Assembly (NCBI GenBank): GCA_945948555.1
Contig: CAMFBM010000004.1
Location: 41,239-105,238, forward strand
Direction: 5' to 3'
DNA from: an uncultured Bacteroidales bacterium
GTDB lineage: Bacteria > Bacteroidota > Bacteroidia > Bacteroidales > UBA932
DNA: 64,000 nt
Position numbers and translations under genes: made by a program. Positions within the stretch are counted from its first letter, which is position 1; the number at the start of each line of letters is the position of its first letter. Shown piece by piece: positions 27,201-33,710 of this stretch. A model generated the notes under the pieces. That model saw only the letters and a program-made list of their open reading frames with translations, had not been told where the DNA came from and made no database searches.

Positions 27201-28257
27201 TCCCGTCAATATTGCTGATGCAGCTGATTACTTTGCTGGAGGCGGAAAACTCTTCGGAGGATGTAAGAAGGAAATCGAACATCTTGAATTGGGAGTAACT
27301 GACATTGATACCACCGAAGAATGTGCCGACCCATATATTGCCACTGTCATCGCAGTATATGGAATATATGGCATTGTCATTCAGTCCGTGAACGTTGCTG
27401 TCGTCTCCTACGACAAAACTTGTCTCGCCTTCTGAAATTCTTGTGATACCGTGTTCTGTGGCCACCCACAAATTTCCGCTGTTGTCCTGTCGGACCATTC
27501 TGACCAGATTGTTCGTCAGAGTTCCGGAGGCCTCATTGAAGATTGTGACCGTTTTTTGTGGAAGACGATATTGGAGCAGACCGTTTGAGGTAGATATCCA
27601 GAAGTCGTTGCTGCTGTCCTGGAAGATGTCGAGGATTGTTCCCGGCACATTGACTGGCAGGTCCAACTGTTGGAAGTCATCGCCATTGTAACTCAGACAA
27701 AGTACCGTCCGCCCGACAGCCGTCCATACATTTCCCCTTGAGTCTATTTCCAGGGTTGATGCGTGTCCTACCTGCCAGCTTTTCAAAGAACCGTCAGTCC
27801 GGATTACATCAACTCCTCCGATTCCGGCAATCCATAGATTTCCCTCTGCATCTTCATCCATATCTTCAATGAAGTTGGAAGACAGACGATACAGACTTTG
27901 TCGGTCTTTTGAAAAATGTTCCCGCTGTCCGTTGTGCGGGTTGTAACGGAAAAGACCGCTTTCTGTCCCGAACCACAAATTGGTGGATGAATCTTCAAAG
28001 ACAAAATTAACTCTCAGAAGTTTTCCGTCCTCTGAACGGAAAGCATATTCCTTGAAGTTGTAACTGTCGTATCTATATGCACCGTATATGGTAGAGAACC
28101 ACATATAGCCACGGCTGTCTTTGTGAATATGATTCACCCAGGTGTATTTAAGACCGTCGCGTTCCCCTATGTGCCTGAAAAACACGTTCTCCGCCTTCAA
28201 TGTTAAAGTGAGCAGATGCAGGAAGAACAGCAGGAAAGGAAAATATGATTTTCGCAT
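24289..28257 (-). CDS. Hybrid two-component system sensor kinase/response regulator (HTCS)
   Basis: Single-protein sensor and transcription factor typical of Bacteroidales utilisation loci. Order: signal peptide (SYFPFLLFFLHLLTLTLKA), about 700 residues of two-component-regulator propeller repeats (many NLWVGT / GNIWVGTFFGG blades), a Y_Y_Y domain ending SPGHYTLSVANTS, one membrane helix (TTIILLVALSVWLVNMLF), a HisKA domain with phospho-accepting His in NISHEFKTPLS, HATPase (DTGEGIPADNLPHIFDRFF), a receiver domain (LIVEDDSSMRDLL, phospho-Asp in VVISDVML), and a C-terminal AraC helix-turn-helix. The start at 28257 is chosen over 28290 because the promoter element lies between 28278 and 28285. 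It should sense a periplasmic oligosaccharide and activate the flanking genes. Confidence 0.95.
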   Translation of the reverse strand: MRKSYFPFLLFFLHLLTLTLKAENVFFRHIGERDGLKYTWVNHIHKDSRGYMWFSTIYGAYRYDSYNFKEYAFRSEDGKLLRVNFVFEDSSTNLWFGTESGLFRYNPHNGQREHFSKDRQSLYRLSSNFIEDMDEDAEGNLWIAGIGGVDVIRTDGSLKSWQVGHASTLEIDSRGNVWTAVGRTVLCLSYNGDDFQQLDLPVNVPGTILDIFQDSSNDFWISTSNGLLQYRLPQKTVTIFNEASGTLTNNLVRMVRQDNSGNLWVATEHGITRISEGETSFVVGDDSNVHGLNDNAIYSIYCDDSGNIWVGTFFGGINVSYSQFKMFDFLLTSSEEFSASSKVISCISNIDGNLCICTENDGIYFVEEEGQFRHLSAGINGLRSDNIHAICNDRYGNLWIGSYYGGLYLKQPGSSTFRNFRVNNSPELRSNNIYCILNDSNGNLWVGTQSGGLYRYDYNSASLKQITDIPSNLFIWDLFEDSTGDIWLACYGNRIWKLQVADDYRPYPVESPASTYVSICELSDGRIAFTTESEGIILLNPATYSIENVSTRNGLPDDTVYAMLQDDSNDVWFSTNSGICRTDPSFKSFTTYTIRDGLPTCRFNYNSHLKQGGKLYFGSTNGLVIVDPSREIKVDINRKIRFNNLYINNIIQEISSEGPLSLDINEIGLLKLKHWQNSVSLDFSTDLYGHYYGRSYAYRMTGLDDEWHFIQYGNRVDFVGLSPGHYTLSVANTSDNEILDNISTLKIYIKPVWWQSTAARITTIILLVALSVWLVNMLFQSSRHKHELTIEKLQREKDKEITEMKLRLFVNISHEFKTPLSLILGPVEQFMNSRVPKDKTSKYFSIIRKNADKLLGLINELLAFRELQFTDLKYSSFNVKEIIQNVLSRYEWLFEDKEIALYCDIPDQIRINADKGKFEKILDNILSNAYKHCSKKDSVNISVSERDRMVYFEVLDTGEGIPADNLPHIFDRFFTGRSYDMYSSGVGLSYVKSLVELHGGSIEAESEHGRYTVLRFSLPKDPVPSVHTPSTNEEYTNESHFASLLEKPVEPDFDKEEYLKLASDTVVLIVEDDSSMRDLLIDHFSRRYQVMSADSAEAAARQVRENKVDVVISDVMLHGGMSGFDLCSLVKNQIETCHIKVVLMTVLSEQNYKCQGYLAGADAYIVKPFTFSLLELMVKNLVVNAYVNRENFRKIEIDLSSINIPFSNSDEQLLKKVSAVILSNISESDFGIEDLCLQVGMSKASLYRKLKALTGQSTNEFLQNFRLKYAARLLTESDRPISDIAYDVGFSDPYYFSRAFKKLFEMSPKQWRQEHSGENPKN

Positions 28258-28277
28258 ACAGATTACAATTGTCCAGA

Positions 28278-28285
28278 CAAATATA
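28278..28285 (-). promoter_or_regulatory. Promoter -7 element of the HTCS regulator gene
   Basis: TATATTTG on the minus strand, placed immediately after the T tract of the upstream terminator, about 21 bases before the chosen start. Confidence 0.6.
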
Positions 28286-28287
28286 AA

Positions 28288-28325
28288 CAAAAAAGACCTG
28301 TCCGGGCATTATATCCCGGCAGGTC
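28288..28325 (-). terminator. Rho-independent terminator after the binding-module lipoprotein gene
   Basis: On the minus strand GACCTGCCGGG pairs with CCCGGACAGGTC (one bulged base), followed by TTTTTTGTTT. This strong terminator ends the GH127-like/lipoprotein transcript 22 bases past the last stop and insulates the regulator gene. Confidence 0.85.
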
Positions 28326-28347
28326 ATTTCAGAAGCAGTCTATGCTT

Positions 28348-28953
28348 TTATTCCTTGCAAAGCCTGATGTTGTCGTAGTAGAACACCTCTCCGCCGTCAG
28401 TGGTGACACCTGCATCAAAGAGGATTACGAAATTTCTGTAGGCACCGTCAACTACCTGCTTCGGCTCATAGTCAAATGATATGGTCTCCCATTCATTGAC
28501 TTTTGAGGTTTTTACATCCGTAATCTCAACAGCAGGGACACTGTCTCCCTCAATCTTCAGATACACAGGAACGGAAGCTTTCGGAGCATAGACATCGACT
28601 TTGACGACATATCCGTCTTTAGAAAATGCGAGATAGTCAGGATTCTCATTTGAACCGAAGGATGTGCTCCAGGTAAATTCCCATTGGGCTCCGCTTGCTG
28701 TCACCTTTCCGACCTTAGCGGATGTGTTTATCCCCTTAGCGGAAGGGTTGTCAGCAATTTCAAAGGAGCAACCGTCTGCTCCTGTCCAGGTAAGCATCCC
28801 ACCCTCTTCAAAGTTTTCGAGAAGGCGGTATTCCGGAACTTCAGGCTCCTTGTTATCATCTCCTGTAGAGTCGGAAGGTTTCTCATTCTTTGTGCAGGAT
28901 GAGAAACAAAGTGCTAATGCAGCACAAGTAATGATAAATAAATTCTTTTTCAT
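28348..28953 (-). CDS. Lipoprotein consisting of one carbohydrate-binding-like module
   Basis: A lipoprotein signal (FIITCAALALCFSSC, Cys20) and an acidic Ser/Asp-rich linker lead into one beta-rich module of about 150 residues. It matches residues ~36-172 of the propeller protein of the same locus: DNPSAKGINTSAKVGKV, SGAQWEFTWS, AVEITDVKTSKVNEWE, and ILFDAGVTTDGGEVFYYDNI all have direct counterparts. The fold is probably a jelly roll of the carbohydrate-binding-module kind, but I do not recognise an assigned family. Likely a surface glycan-binding protein. Transcribed with the GH127-like gene (34-base gap) and ended by a strong terminator. Confidence 0.75.
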   Translation of the reverse strand: MKKNLFIITCAALALCFSSCTKNEKPSDSTGDDNKEPEVPEYRLLENFEEGGMLTWTGADGCSFEIADNPSAKGINTSAKVGKVTASGAQWEFTWSTSFGSNENPDYLAFSKDGYVVKVDVYAPKASVPVYLKIEGDSVPAVEITDVKTSKVNEWETISFDYEPKQVVDGAYRNFVILFDAGVTTDGGEVFYYDNIRLCKE

Positions 28954-28987
28954 AATGCAGTTAGTTTTATAGCGATAGTAAATATAC

Positions 28988-31030
28988 TTATTCTGCGGAA
29001 TGATGTCCTAACATAGGAAATTCCGTGATTCTCAAAGTTGTACATCCGTATGGAATCAATTCGATCCTTTCCTTGTCTTCAGTGACAGGCAGGTTGAACA
29101 TAGTGCTGAAAGGCAGCGGCCCTGCCATCCGGTTGTATTCGGTCCAGTTCTTCACCCTGACGGCATCGGTGAAGATGCTCAGTGGAGCATTCTGCTCATT
29201 CCAAGGAAACATTTCATTGCCGGGGTCTTTTCTTACCAGTTCATATTTTTCTTCAATCTGTTCATCCTTGGTTTCAATCAGGGCATAGTTCCAAGGGGAG
29301 GCTGGAAGAAACTCAAGAAAAGAATCTCCCTGGAACTTCATCTCTTCGCTGGTTTTTACTTCCCTGCAGGTCAATTCGACTTTCAAGGCATACACAAGAG
29401 GTCCTCTCTCCACACTGCGTGAATTTTCCTTCCAGACTGACAATTCGATCTCAGGTCTGAATTCCACGCTTACCACATCTCCTTCCTTCCAGAACCTGTC
29501 CAATGTGAGCAGACAGTCCTTGCCGGCCTTCTCGTCGGACACAACGCCATTGACGGTGACTATTGTCTCCTTGCTCCATCCGGGTATTCTTATAGTAAAA
29601 GGGAATTTCACGGGTCTTGACATTGAATCAATGTGGAATGAAATATTTTCTTCAAAAGGATAGTTGGTCTGTTCAGAAATCTCCACATCCACCCCGTCAG
29701 CAACTTTTGCCTTCACCCTGCTTGGAGAATAGATTGTTGCAGCAAGACCGCCTTCCGGTGTGGCGTACCACAGATTCTGTGTGAATTTCGGCCATCCCTG
29801 ATGCATATTGGATGTACAGCAAGGGTAACCGGTAAGAAGTCCGAAGCAGGCATCCAGACCGGAATGATTTACGTCAAAATTGGCCGGACGGTTCACAGAG
29901 TATATTTGGTTGACCTGCTGGAAATACTGTCGGGCCATATAGTCATCTGTAGTCTGGGCCGGCAGGGCATTGAAGGTGACTTTCTCAAGAGCCTCCGCAA
30001 ATTTCGGATCCCCCGTTATACGGTACATTGTCTCAAGTGAGAACATATACTCCACGATGGTACACAATTCCGTTCCCTGAGTCGGGTCGTTCCCGTGTAT
30101 GGCTTCGTCACCGCTGAACATCCCTGTCGGATAGCCGTGAAACCTTTTCAGGTCATCCATTGCACAATTCACTGCATCAAGGTATTTCTGCTGGTGGTCA
30201 TACTGGTAATATACTATCGGTGTCTTGATTCCCTGTGCAAGATTTACACTGTGAATTGAACCGACTCTGGTCAGCCTCTCCCGTTCCAGAAAAAAATCCG
30301 TGAATGGCTCCGTCTGTGAATATATGATGTCGGCAAGTTCGATGAGAAATTTTTCCGAGGTGATGGAGTAGAGCCAGTAGATTGACATCAGGTTTTCCGC
30401 TCCTCTGTACCTTGCCCAGAATGTCCAGTTGTCCAGGGGCTTCTGCCTGATTTGTGACAGTTGATATCTTAAATATCTTGTCATCAGGTCTATGACTCTG
30501 CTGTCAGATGTAGCGGAATAGTATTGTTGCAGAACTTTTAATACAACCATTCTTGGCCACCAGTCCTGGCAGTTGTTCCGTTGCAGCCCAGGTTCGTTGG
30601 GATAATCTTTGTCAGGTCCGAACTGACCGTTCTCCTTTGAACTGGAAAGAATCCATTCAATCCAGGGTGTTGTTTTGGCTATCAACTCTTCATCATCCAG
30701 GATATATGCCAAGGGAAGCAGGCCATCAATCCAATATGGCCCGCGCTCCCACTGGTCTCCGTCCCCTCCGAGCCAGCCATTCCTGGATCCCATAACTTCA
30801 GGGTAGTACTCGTCAAGGTGACCTGTCAGTCCGTTTTTCTGTCGGATCAGCATTTCTTTGAGCCATCCCTCAGCCCTTATGCTCCCCAAAGGCAGTTCTA
30901 TGAAGCGGTTGGGGTGTAGCGGAGCAGGATTGTTGATGTAGTTGACATTTGTTTTCTTGCATCCGCAAGTCAAGATGGCAAGTAGCAATGAAAGAATGGC
31001 AAAATTTCTCCTCAAGGTAATCTGTAGCAT
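28988..31030 (-). CDS. GH127-like (DUF1680) glycoside hydrolase, probable beta-L-arabinofuranosidase
   Basis: Family GH127 and relatives (DUF1680, including GH146) are cysteine glycosidases that release beta-L-arabinofuranose from plant glycans. The hydrophobic start with Cys24 (AILTCGC) suggests a lipoprotein, though the lipobox is weak. An alpha/alpha-barrel covers about residues 45-430; the zinc and nucleophile signature is present: Glu321-x-Cys323 (GTELCT) and the Cys404-Cys405 pair in GYPCCTSNMHQGWP, matching the E-x-C and CC arrangement of HypBA1. Two beta-sandwich domains follow with FTIRIPGW and RSVERGPLVYAL. Length 680 is typical. First gene of its transcript; a TAACTTTG promoter element lies 24 bases upstream. 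Confidence 0.85.
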   Translation of the reverse strand: MLQITLRRNFAILSLLLAILTCGCKKTNVNYINNPAPLHPNRFIELPLGSIRAEGWLKEMLIRQKNGLTGHLDEYYPEVMGSRNGWLGGDGDQWERGPYWIDGLLPLAYILDDEELIAKTTPWIEWILSSSKENGQFGPDKDYPNEPGLQRNNCQDWWPRMVVLKVLQQYYSATSDSRVIDLMTRYLRYQLSQIRQKPLDNWTFWARYRGAENLMSIYWLYSITSEKFLIELADIIYSQTEPFTDFFLERERLTRVGSIHSVNLAQGIKTPIVYYQYDHQQKYLDAVNCAMDDLKRFHGYPTGMFSGDEAIHGNDPTQGTELCTIVEYMFSLETMYRITGDPKFAEALEKVTFNALPAQTTDDYMARQYFQQVNQIYSVNRPANFDVNHSGLDACFGLLTGYPCCTSNMHQGWPKFTQNLWYATPEGGLAATIYSPSRVKAKVADGVDVEISEQTNYPFEENISFHIDSMSRPVKFPFTIRIPGWSKETIVTVNGVVSDEKAGKDCLLTLDRFWKEGDVVSVEFRPEIELSVWKENSRSVERGPLVYALKVELTCREVKTSEEMKFQGDSFLEFLPASPWNYALIETKDEQIEEKYELVRKDPGNEMFPWNEQNAPLSIFTDAVRVKNWTEYNRMAGPLPFSTMFNLPVTEDKERIELIPYGCTTLRITEFPMLGHHSAE

Positions 31031-31372
31031 AATAGTAGTAGTTTTCTGTTCTGCAAAGTTATGCGGACGGAGTGCTCAGACAATAGAATAATATTTCAAA
31101 TAGATGGACAAAAACAACTGTACTGCAAGTTTGGGCAGGTTTTCTATTCAATATCTATTGGATTCCATGCATCTTTGCAGTTCCTCACTCTACACGGGAA
31201 AAACTGATACATTTCTCGGCATCAGGAAGGACTCGCGGAGGGCGGCGATTCGTCTTGCGAATTTGCTTTTTTGTGGGGGTAGTTGTATGATTTTGCAGTG
31301 TTTTTCAACCTAATACATTAATACTGTCCTCAAAACAGGGTTTCTATGAGGACGACGGAAAACGGGATCCGC
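31031..31372. other. Intergenic region upstream of the utilisation locus
   Basis: A 342-base stretch between the LacI-type regulator and the GH127-like gene. It holds the GH127-like promoter near its left end and an imperfect hairpin (GTCCTC/GAGGAC, 31326-31353, 16-base loop) behind the LacI gene. Nothing resembling a gene or RNA was recognised. Confidence 0.5.
31054..31061 (-). promoter_or_regulatory. Promoter -7 element of the GH127-like transcript
   Basis: TAACTTTG on the minus strand (TAnnTTTG), 24 bases before the start of the GH127-like gene. Confidence 0.55.
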
Positions 31373-32431
31373 CTACCTGTAATCGTCAAGATTCCTGCGA
31401 TGGAGGATGTCCATGTGGACGAAATTGTTCCTCCTGGAAGGAACTTTCCCTGTAATCACGCATTCGGTGAACTCTTTCAGAAGCCGGGAGGCCTGTTGCG
31501 GGATGTGCCGGGTCACAAGAAACTCCACGTCACCGGATTTCAGGCAGGCAAGGTTCTTTTCAAGGTCGTCGAATCCGACCACAATCCTTTGAGGGTCAGG
31601 ATGATTTCTCAGATATTCATCTATGAGCCAGACTCTTGAATTGGTCATTGCTATGTGTTTTACACCTGGTCTTTCACGGAAGAAGCTCTCCAGAATCTCC
31701 CTGGTTTTCTGCGGTTTGTCGGGCTCTATGAAAATGGTGTGGACGGTACATCCGGGCAGGTTCTCCTCGATGTAGTCGAGGAAGCCGTGCCTTCTCTGCG
31801 CGTTCGGGTCGGCCTTGTGAAGGGAGTCTCTGACCAGGCGTACAAGGGCAATCTCCTCTACCTCGCATCTTGTTGTCAGCAGAAAGGCTCCCAGGGCACC
31901 GCTCTTGTACGGGTCAACGCCGTAGTACATCAGATAGTTAAGTTCGTCGAGCTTGTTGTCAAGAAAGGAGTAGGGGATCCGGGCTTCCTCCAGACGGACC
32001 GCAAAATCAGTGACCTCGTCCTTGAAGACGGCATTCATAATGACCCCTGAAGGCTTGTCTTCCAGCACTTTGTCGCAGCATTCCCTGAATGAGGCCGGAT
32101 CAATCTGGTTGTAGAGATGCACGTCAAGGCGGATATTGTACTTGACTATTTCCTCCTGTCCCCTGGCCAGACCCCTGTAGATCTCCTCCCAGTAGTCACC
32201 GGCGGTGAATTCCGGGATGAGGCAGGCGAAGCGGTACTCTTTTTTCGAGGCGAGCGAAGAAGCGTTAGGATTCGGGGAATACCCCAGTTTCGCTATGGCG
32301 TCCCTGACCCGGTTCACTGTTTCCTGCGACACGCGCCCGCGCCCGTACACCACGCGGTCCACCGTTCCCCTGGACACTCCTGCAAGTTGTGCAACTTCGA
32401 AGATTGTCGGACTTTTCCTGTTGATTTCCAT
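31373..32431 (-). CDS. LacI-family transcriptional regulator
   Basis: DNA-binding repressor or activator responding to a sugar-like ligand. The N-terminal LacI helix-turn-helix reads TIFEVAQLAGVSRGTVDRVVYGRGRVS, with the hinge LGYSPNPNASSLASKK near residue 50, followed by a periplasmic-binding-protein-like ligand domain (FACLIPEFTAGDYW, VVGFDDLEKN). The ATG at 32431 (MEINRKSPTIFEV) gives the usual spacing; an ATG at 32473 would add 14 residues; still longer frames run through the promoter. Divergent from a GpsA-like dehydrogenase and transporter that are its likely targets. HTH helix has GTVDRV rather than the common TTVSRV, so DNA specificity may differ. Confidence 0.88.
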   Translation of the reverse strand: MEINRKSPTIFEVAQLAGVSRGTVDRVVYGRGRVSQETVNRVRDAIAKLGYSPNPNASSLASKKEYRFACLIPEFTAGDYWEEIYRGLARGQEEIVKYNIRLDVHLYNQIDPASFRECCDKVLEDKPSGVIMNAVFKDEVTDFAVRLEEARIPYSFLDNKLDELNYLMYYGVDPYKSGALGAFLLTTRCEVEEIALVRLVRDSLHKADPNAQRRHGFLDYIEENLPGCTVHTIFIEPDKPQKTREILESFFRERPGVKHIAMTNSRVWLIDEYLRNHPDPQRIVVGFDDLEKNLACLKSGDVEFLVTRHIPQQASRLLKEFTECVITGKVPSRRNNFVHMDILHRRNLDDYR

Positions 32432-32494
32432 TTTCTTAGTGAATATTTCGGATCTTATACCCTGATTTTTCATCCTCCCCGGCCCCAGCGTCTG

Positions 32495-32502
32495 CAAAGA
32501 TA
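32495..32502 (-). promoter_or_regulatory. Promoter -7 element of the LacI-type regulator gene
   Basis: TATCTTTG on the minus strand; start of transcription near 32488. Its upstream region overlaps that of the divergent promoter. Confidence 0.6.
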
Positions 32503-32516
32503 GGAATAAAATATTT

Positions 32517-32547
32517 TTTGCAGATATGAAATATATATTTACCTTTG
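32517..32547 (+). promoter_or_regulatory. Promoter of the GpsA-like/transporter operon
   Basis: TTTG (32517-32520), 19 bases, then TACCTTTG (32540-32547): a full match to the Bacteroidota -33/-7 arrangement on the plus strand. Transcription should begin near 32553, leaving a leader of about 100 bases. Confidence 0.65.
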
Positions 32548-32560
32548 TCAGCGGTTTTGC

Positions 32561-32572
32561 GTGCGCGTGCAC
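32561..32572. promoter_or_regulatory. Candidate LacI-type operator
   Basis: GTGC-GCGT-GCAC, an imperfect palindrome about 8-20 bases downstream of the predicted plus-strand start site, in the only G/C-rich patch of an AT-rich leader. Position fits repression by the divergently encoded LacI-type protein; no second copy was seen. Confidence 0.35.
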
Positions 32573-32619
32573 TCACAGCCTTGAACGGACCTTGGAATAG
32601 AAAGTATTAATTGAAATAT

Positions 32620-32647
32620 AAAATATTAAATATTAAATATTAAATAT
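32620..32647. repeat. Heptanucleotide tandem repeat (TAAATAT) before the GpsA-like gene
   Basis: Three full TAAATAT units (32627-32647) preceded by a partial AAATAT unit, ending seven bases before the start codon at 32655. Length variation would change the leader just upstream of the ribosome site. Confidence 0.6.
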
Positions 32648-32654
32648 TTCGAAA

Positions 32655-33707
32655 ATGAAGAAAATCACCATCCTCGGAGCCGGAATGATGGGCTCCGCTC
32701 TCGCTTTTCCTGCCGCTGAAAACGGCAATGAGGTTCATATCGTCGGAACCTGTCTCGACGACGAAATCATCGACGGCTACATCAAAACACGCAAGCACGA
32801 GAAATTCTGCCGGCCTTTCCCGGAGAATGTCCAGTTCCATTATTTCAAAGACTGGCAGGAAGTTACGGAAGGCTCTGACTTTGTAATCGGGGGAGTATCC
32901 TCATTCGGAGTGGATTGGTTCCTTGAGGAAATCCTGACGAAACTCGACCCTTCCGTTCCGGTTCTTTCCGTGACCAAGGGATTGCGTGCGACTGAGGACG
33001 GTACTCTGATGTCCTACCCGGGTTTCTGGGAGGCGGAACTCGCCAAGAGGGGTATCAGGCGCGAAATCTGCGCCATCGGAGGACCGTGCACATCCTACGA
33101 GCTCGTGTTTATGGACCCTTCCGAGGTGGCTTTCTGCGGGAAGGACCCACAGGTGCTCAGGATGATGAAAGAGGCTATGCAGCGTCCTTACTACCACATT
33201 TCCCTGACTGACGATGTGATTGGTCTGGAAAGTGCGGTGGCCCTGAAGAACGCCTACGCGATGGCGGTGACCCTTGCCGTCGGGCTGAATATCCGCTGGC
33301 ACGGTGAGGATGAGCCTCAGCACTACAATTCCCAGGCGGGGACCTTCACCCAGGCTGTCCGCGAGACACACGCACTGATGCTCCTGCAGGGAGGTACTTT
33401 CGAGTCCGAGTGCGTCGGTCTCGGAGATTTGTATGTGACAATTTTCAGCGGAAGGACTAGAAGATGCGGAGTGCTGATGGGTAAAGGTCTTGATTATGAC
33501 CAGGTTACTGAGGCACTGGCTGGGATTACCCTTGAGAGTCTCGTCATCACCCGTGTGATGGGCAATGCCATCCGCCGCAAAGCGGAACTCGGAATGGTTG
33601 ACTTGAAGGATTTCCCTCTTCTGATGCACATCGTGGACATCCTGGACAACGGCAAGGCTGATGCAGACCTGCCTTGGGAGGCGTTTACATACGAGCATTT
33701 CAGGTAA
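32655..33707 (+). CDS. GpsA-like NAD(P)-dependent glycerol-3-phosphate dehydrogenase
   Basis: Probably interconverts glycerol-3-phosphate and dihydroxyacetone phosphate. Rossmann motif ILGAGMMGSAL near residues 6-16; a catalytic lysine is offered by SVTKGLRA (about 104-111) and by VALKNAYAMAVTLAVGL, the usual GpsA lysine region; the C-terminal domain holds GLGDLYVTIFSGRTRR. It is a divergent member: the nucleotide-binding region lacks the usual WxR start and an extra patch (HGEDEPQHYNSQ) is present, so a related sugar-phosphate substrate is possible. Four bases upstream of the transporter gene, forming an operon facing away from the LacI regulator. Confidence 0.8.
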   Translation: MKKITILGAGMMGSALAFPAAENGNEVHIVGTCLDDEIIDGYIKTRKHEKFCRPFPENVQFHYFKDWQEVTEGSDFVIGGVSSFGVDWFLEEILTKLDPSVPVLSVTKGLRATEDGTLMSYPGFWEAELAKRGIRREICAIGGPCTSYELVFMDPSEVAFCGKDPQVLRMMKEAMQRPYYHISLTDDVIGLESAVALKNAYAMAVTLAVGLNIRWHGEDEPQHYNSQAGTFTQAVRETHALMLLQGGTFESECVGLGDLYVTIFSGRTRRCGVLMGKGLDYDQVTEALAGITLESLVITRVMGNAIRRKAELGMVDLKDFPLLMHIVDILDNGKADADLPWEAFTYEHFR

Positions 33708-33710
33708 GAG

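Noticed and set aside
31326..31353. GTCCTC/GAGGAC hairpin behind the LacI-type gene
   Set aside because: Six-base stem with a 16-base loop and no T tract; too weak to call.
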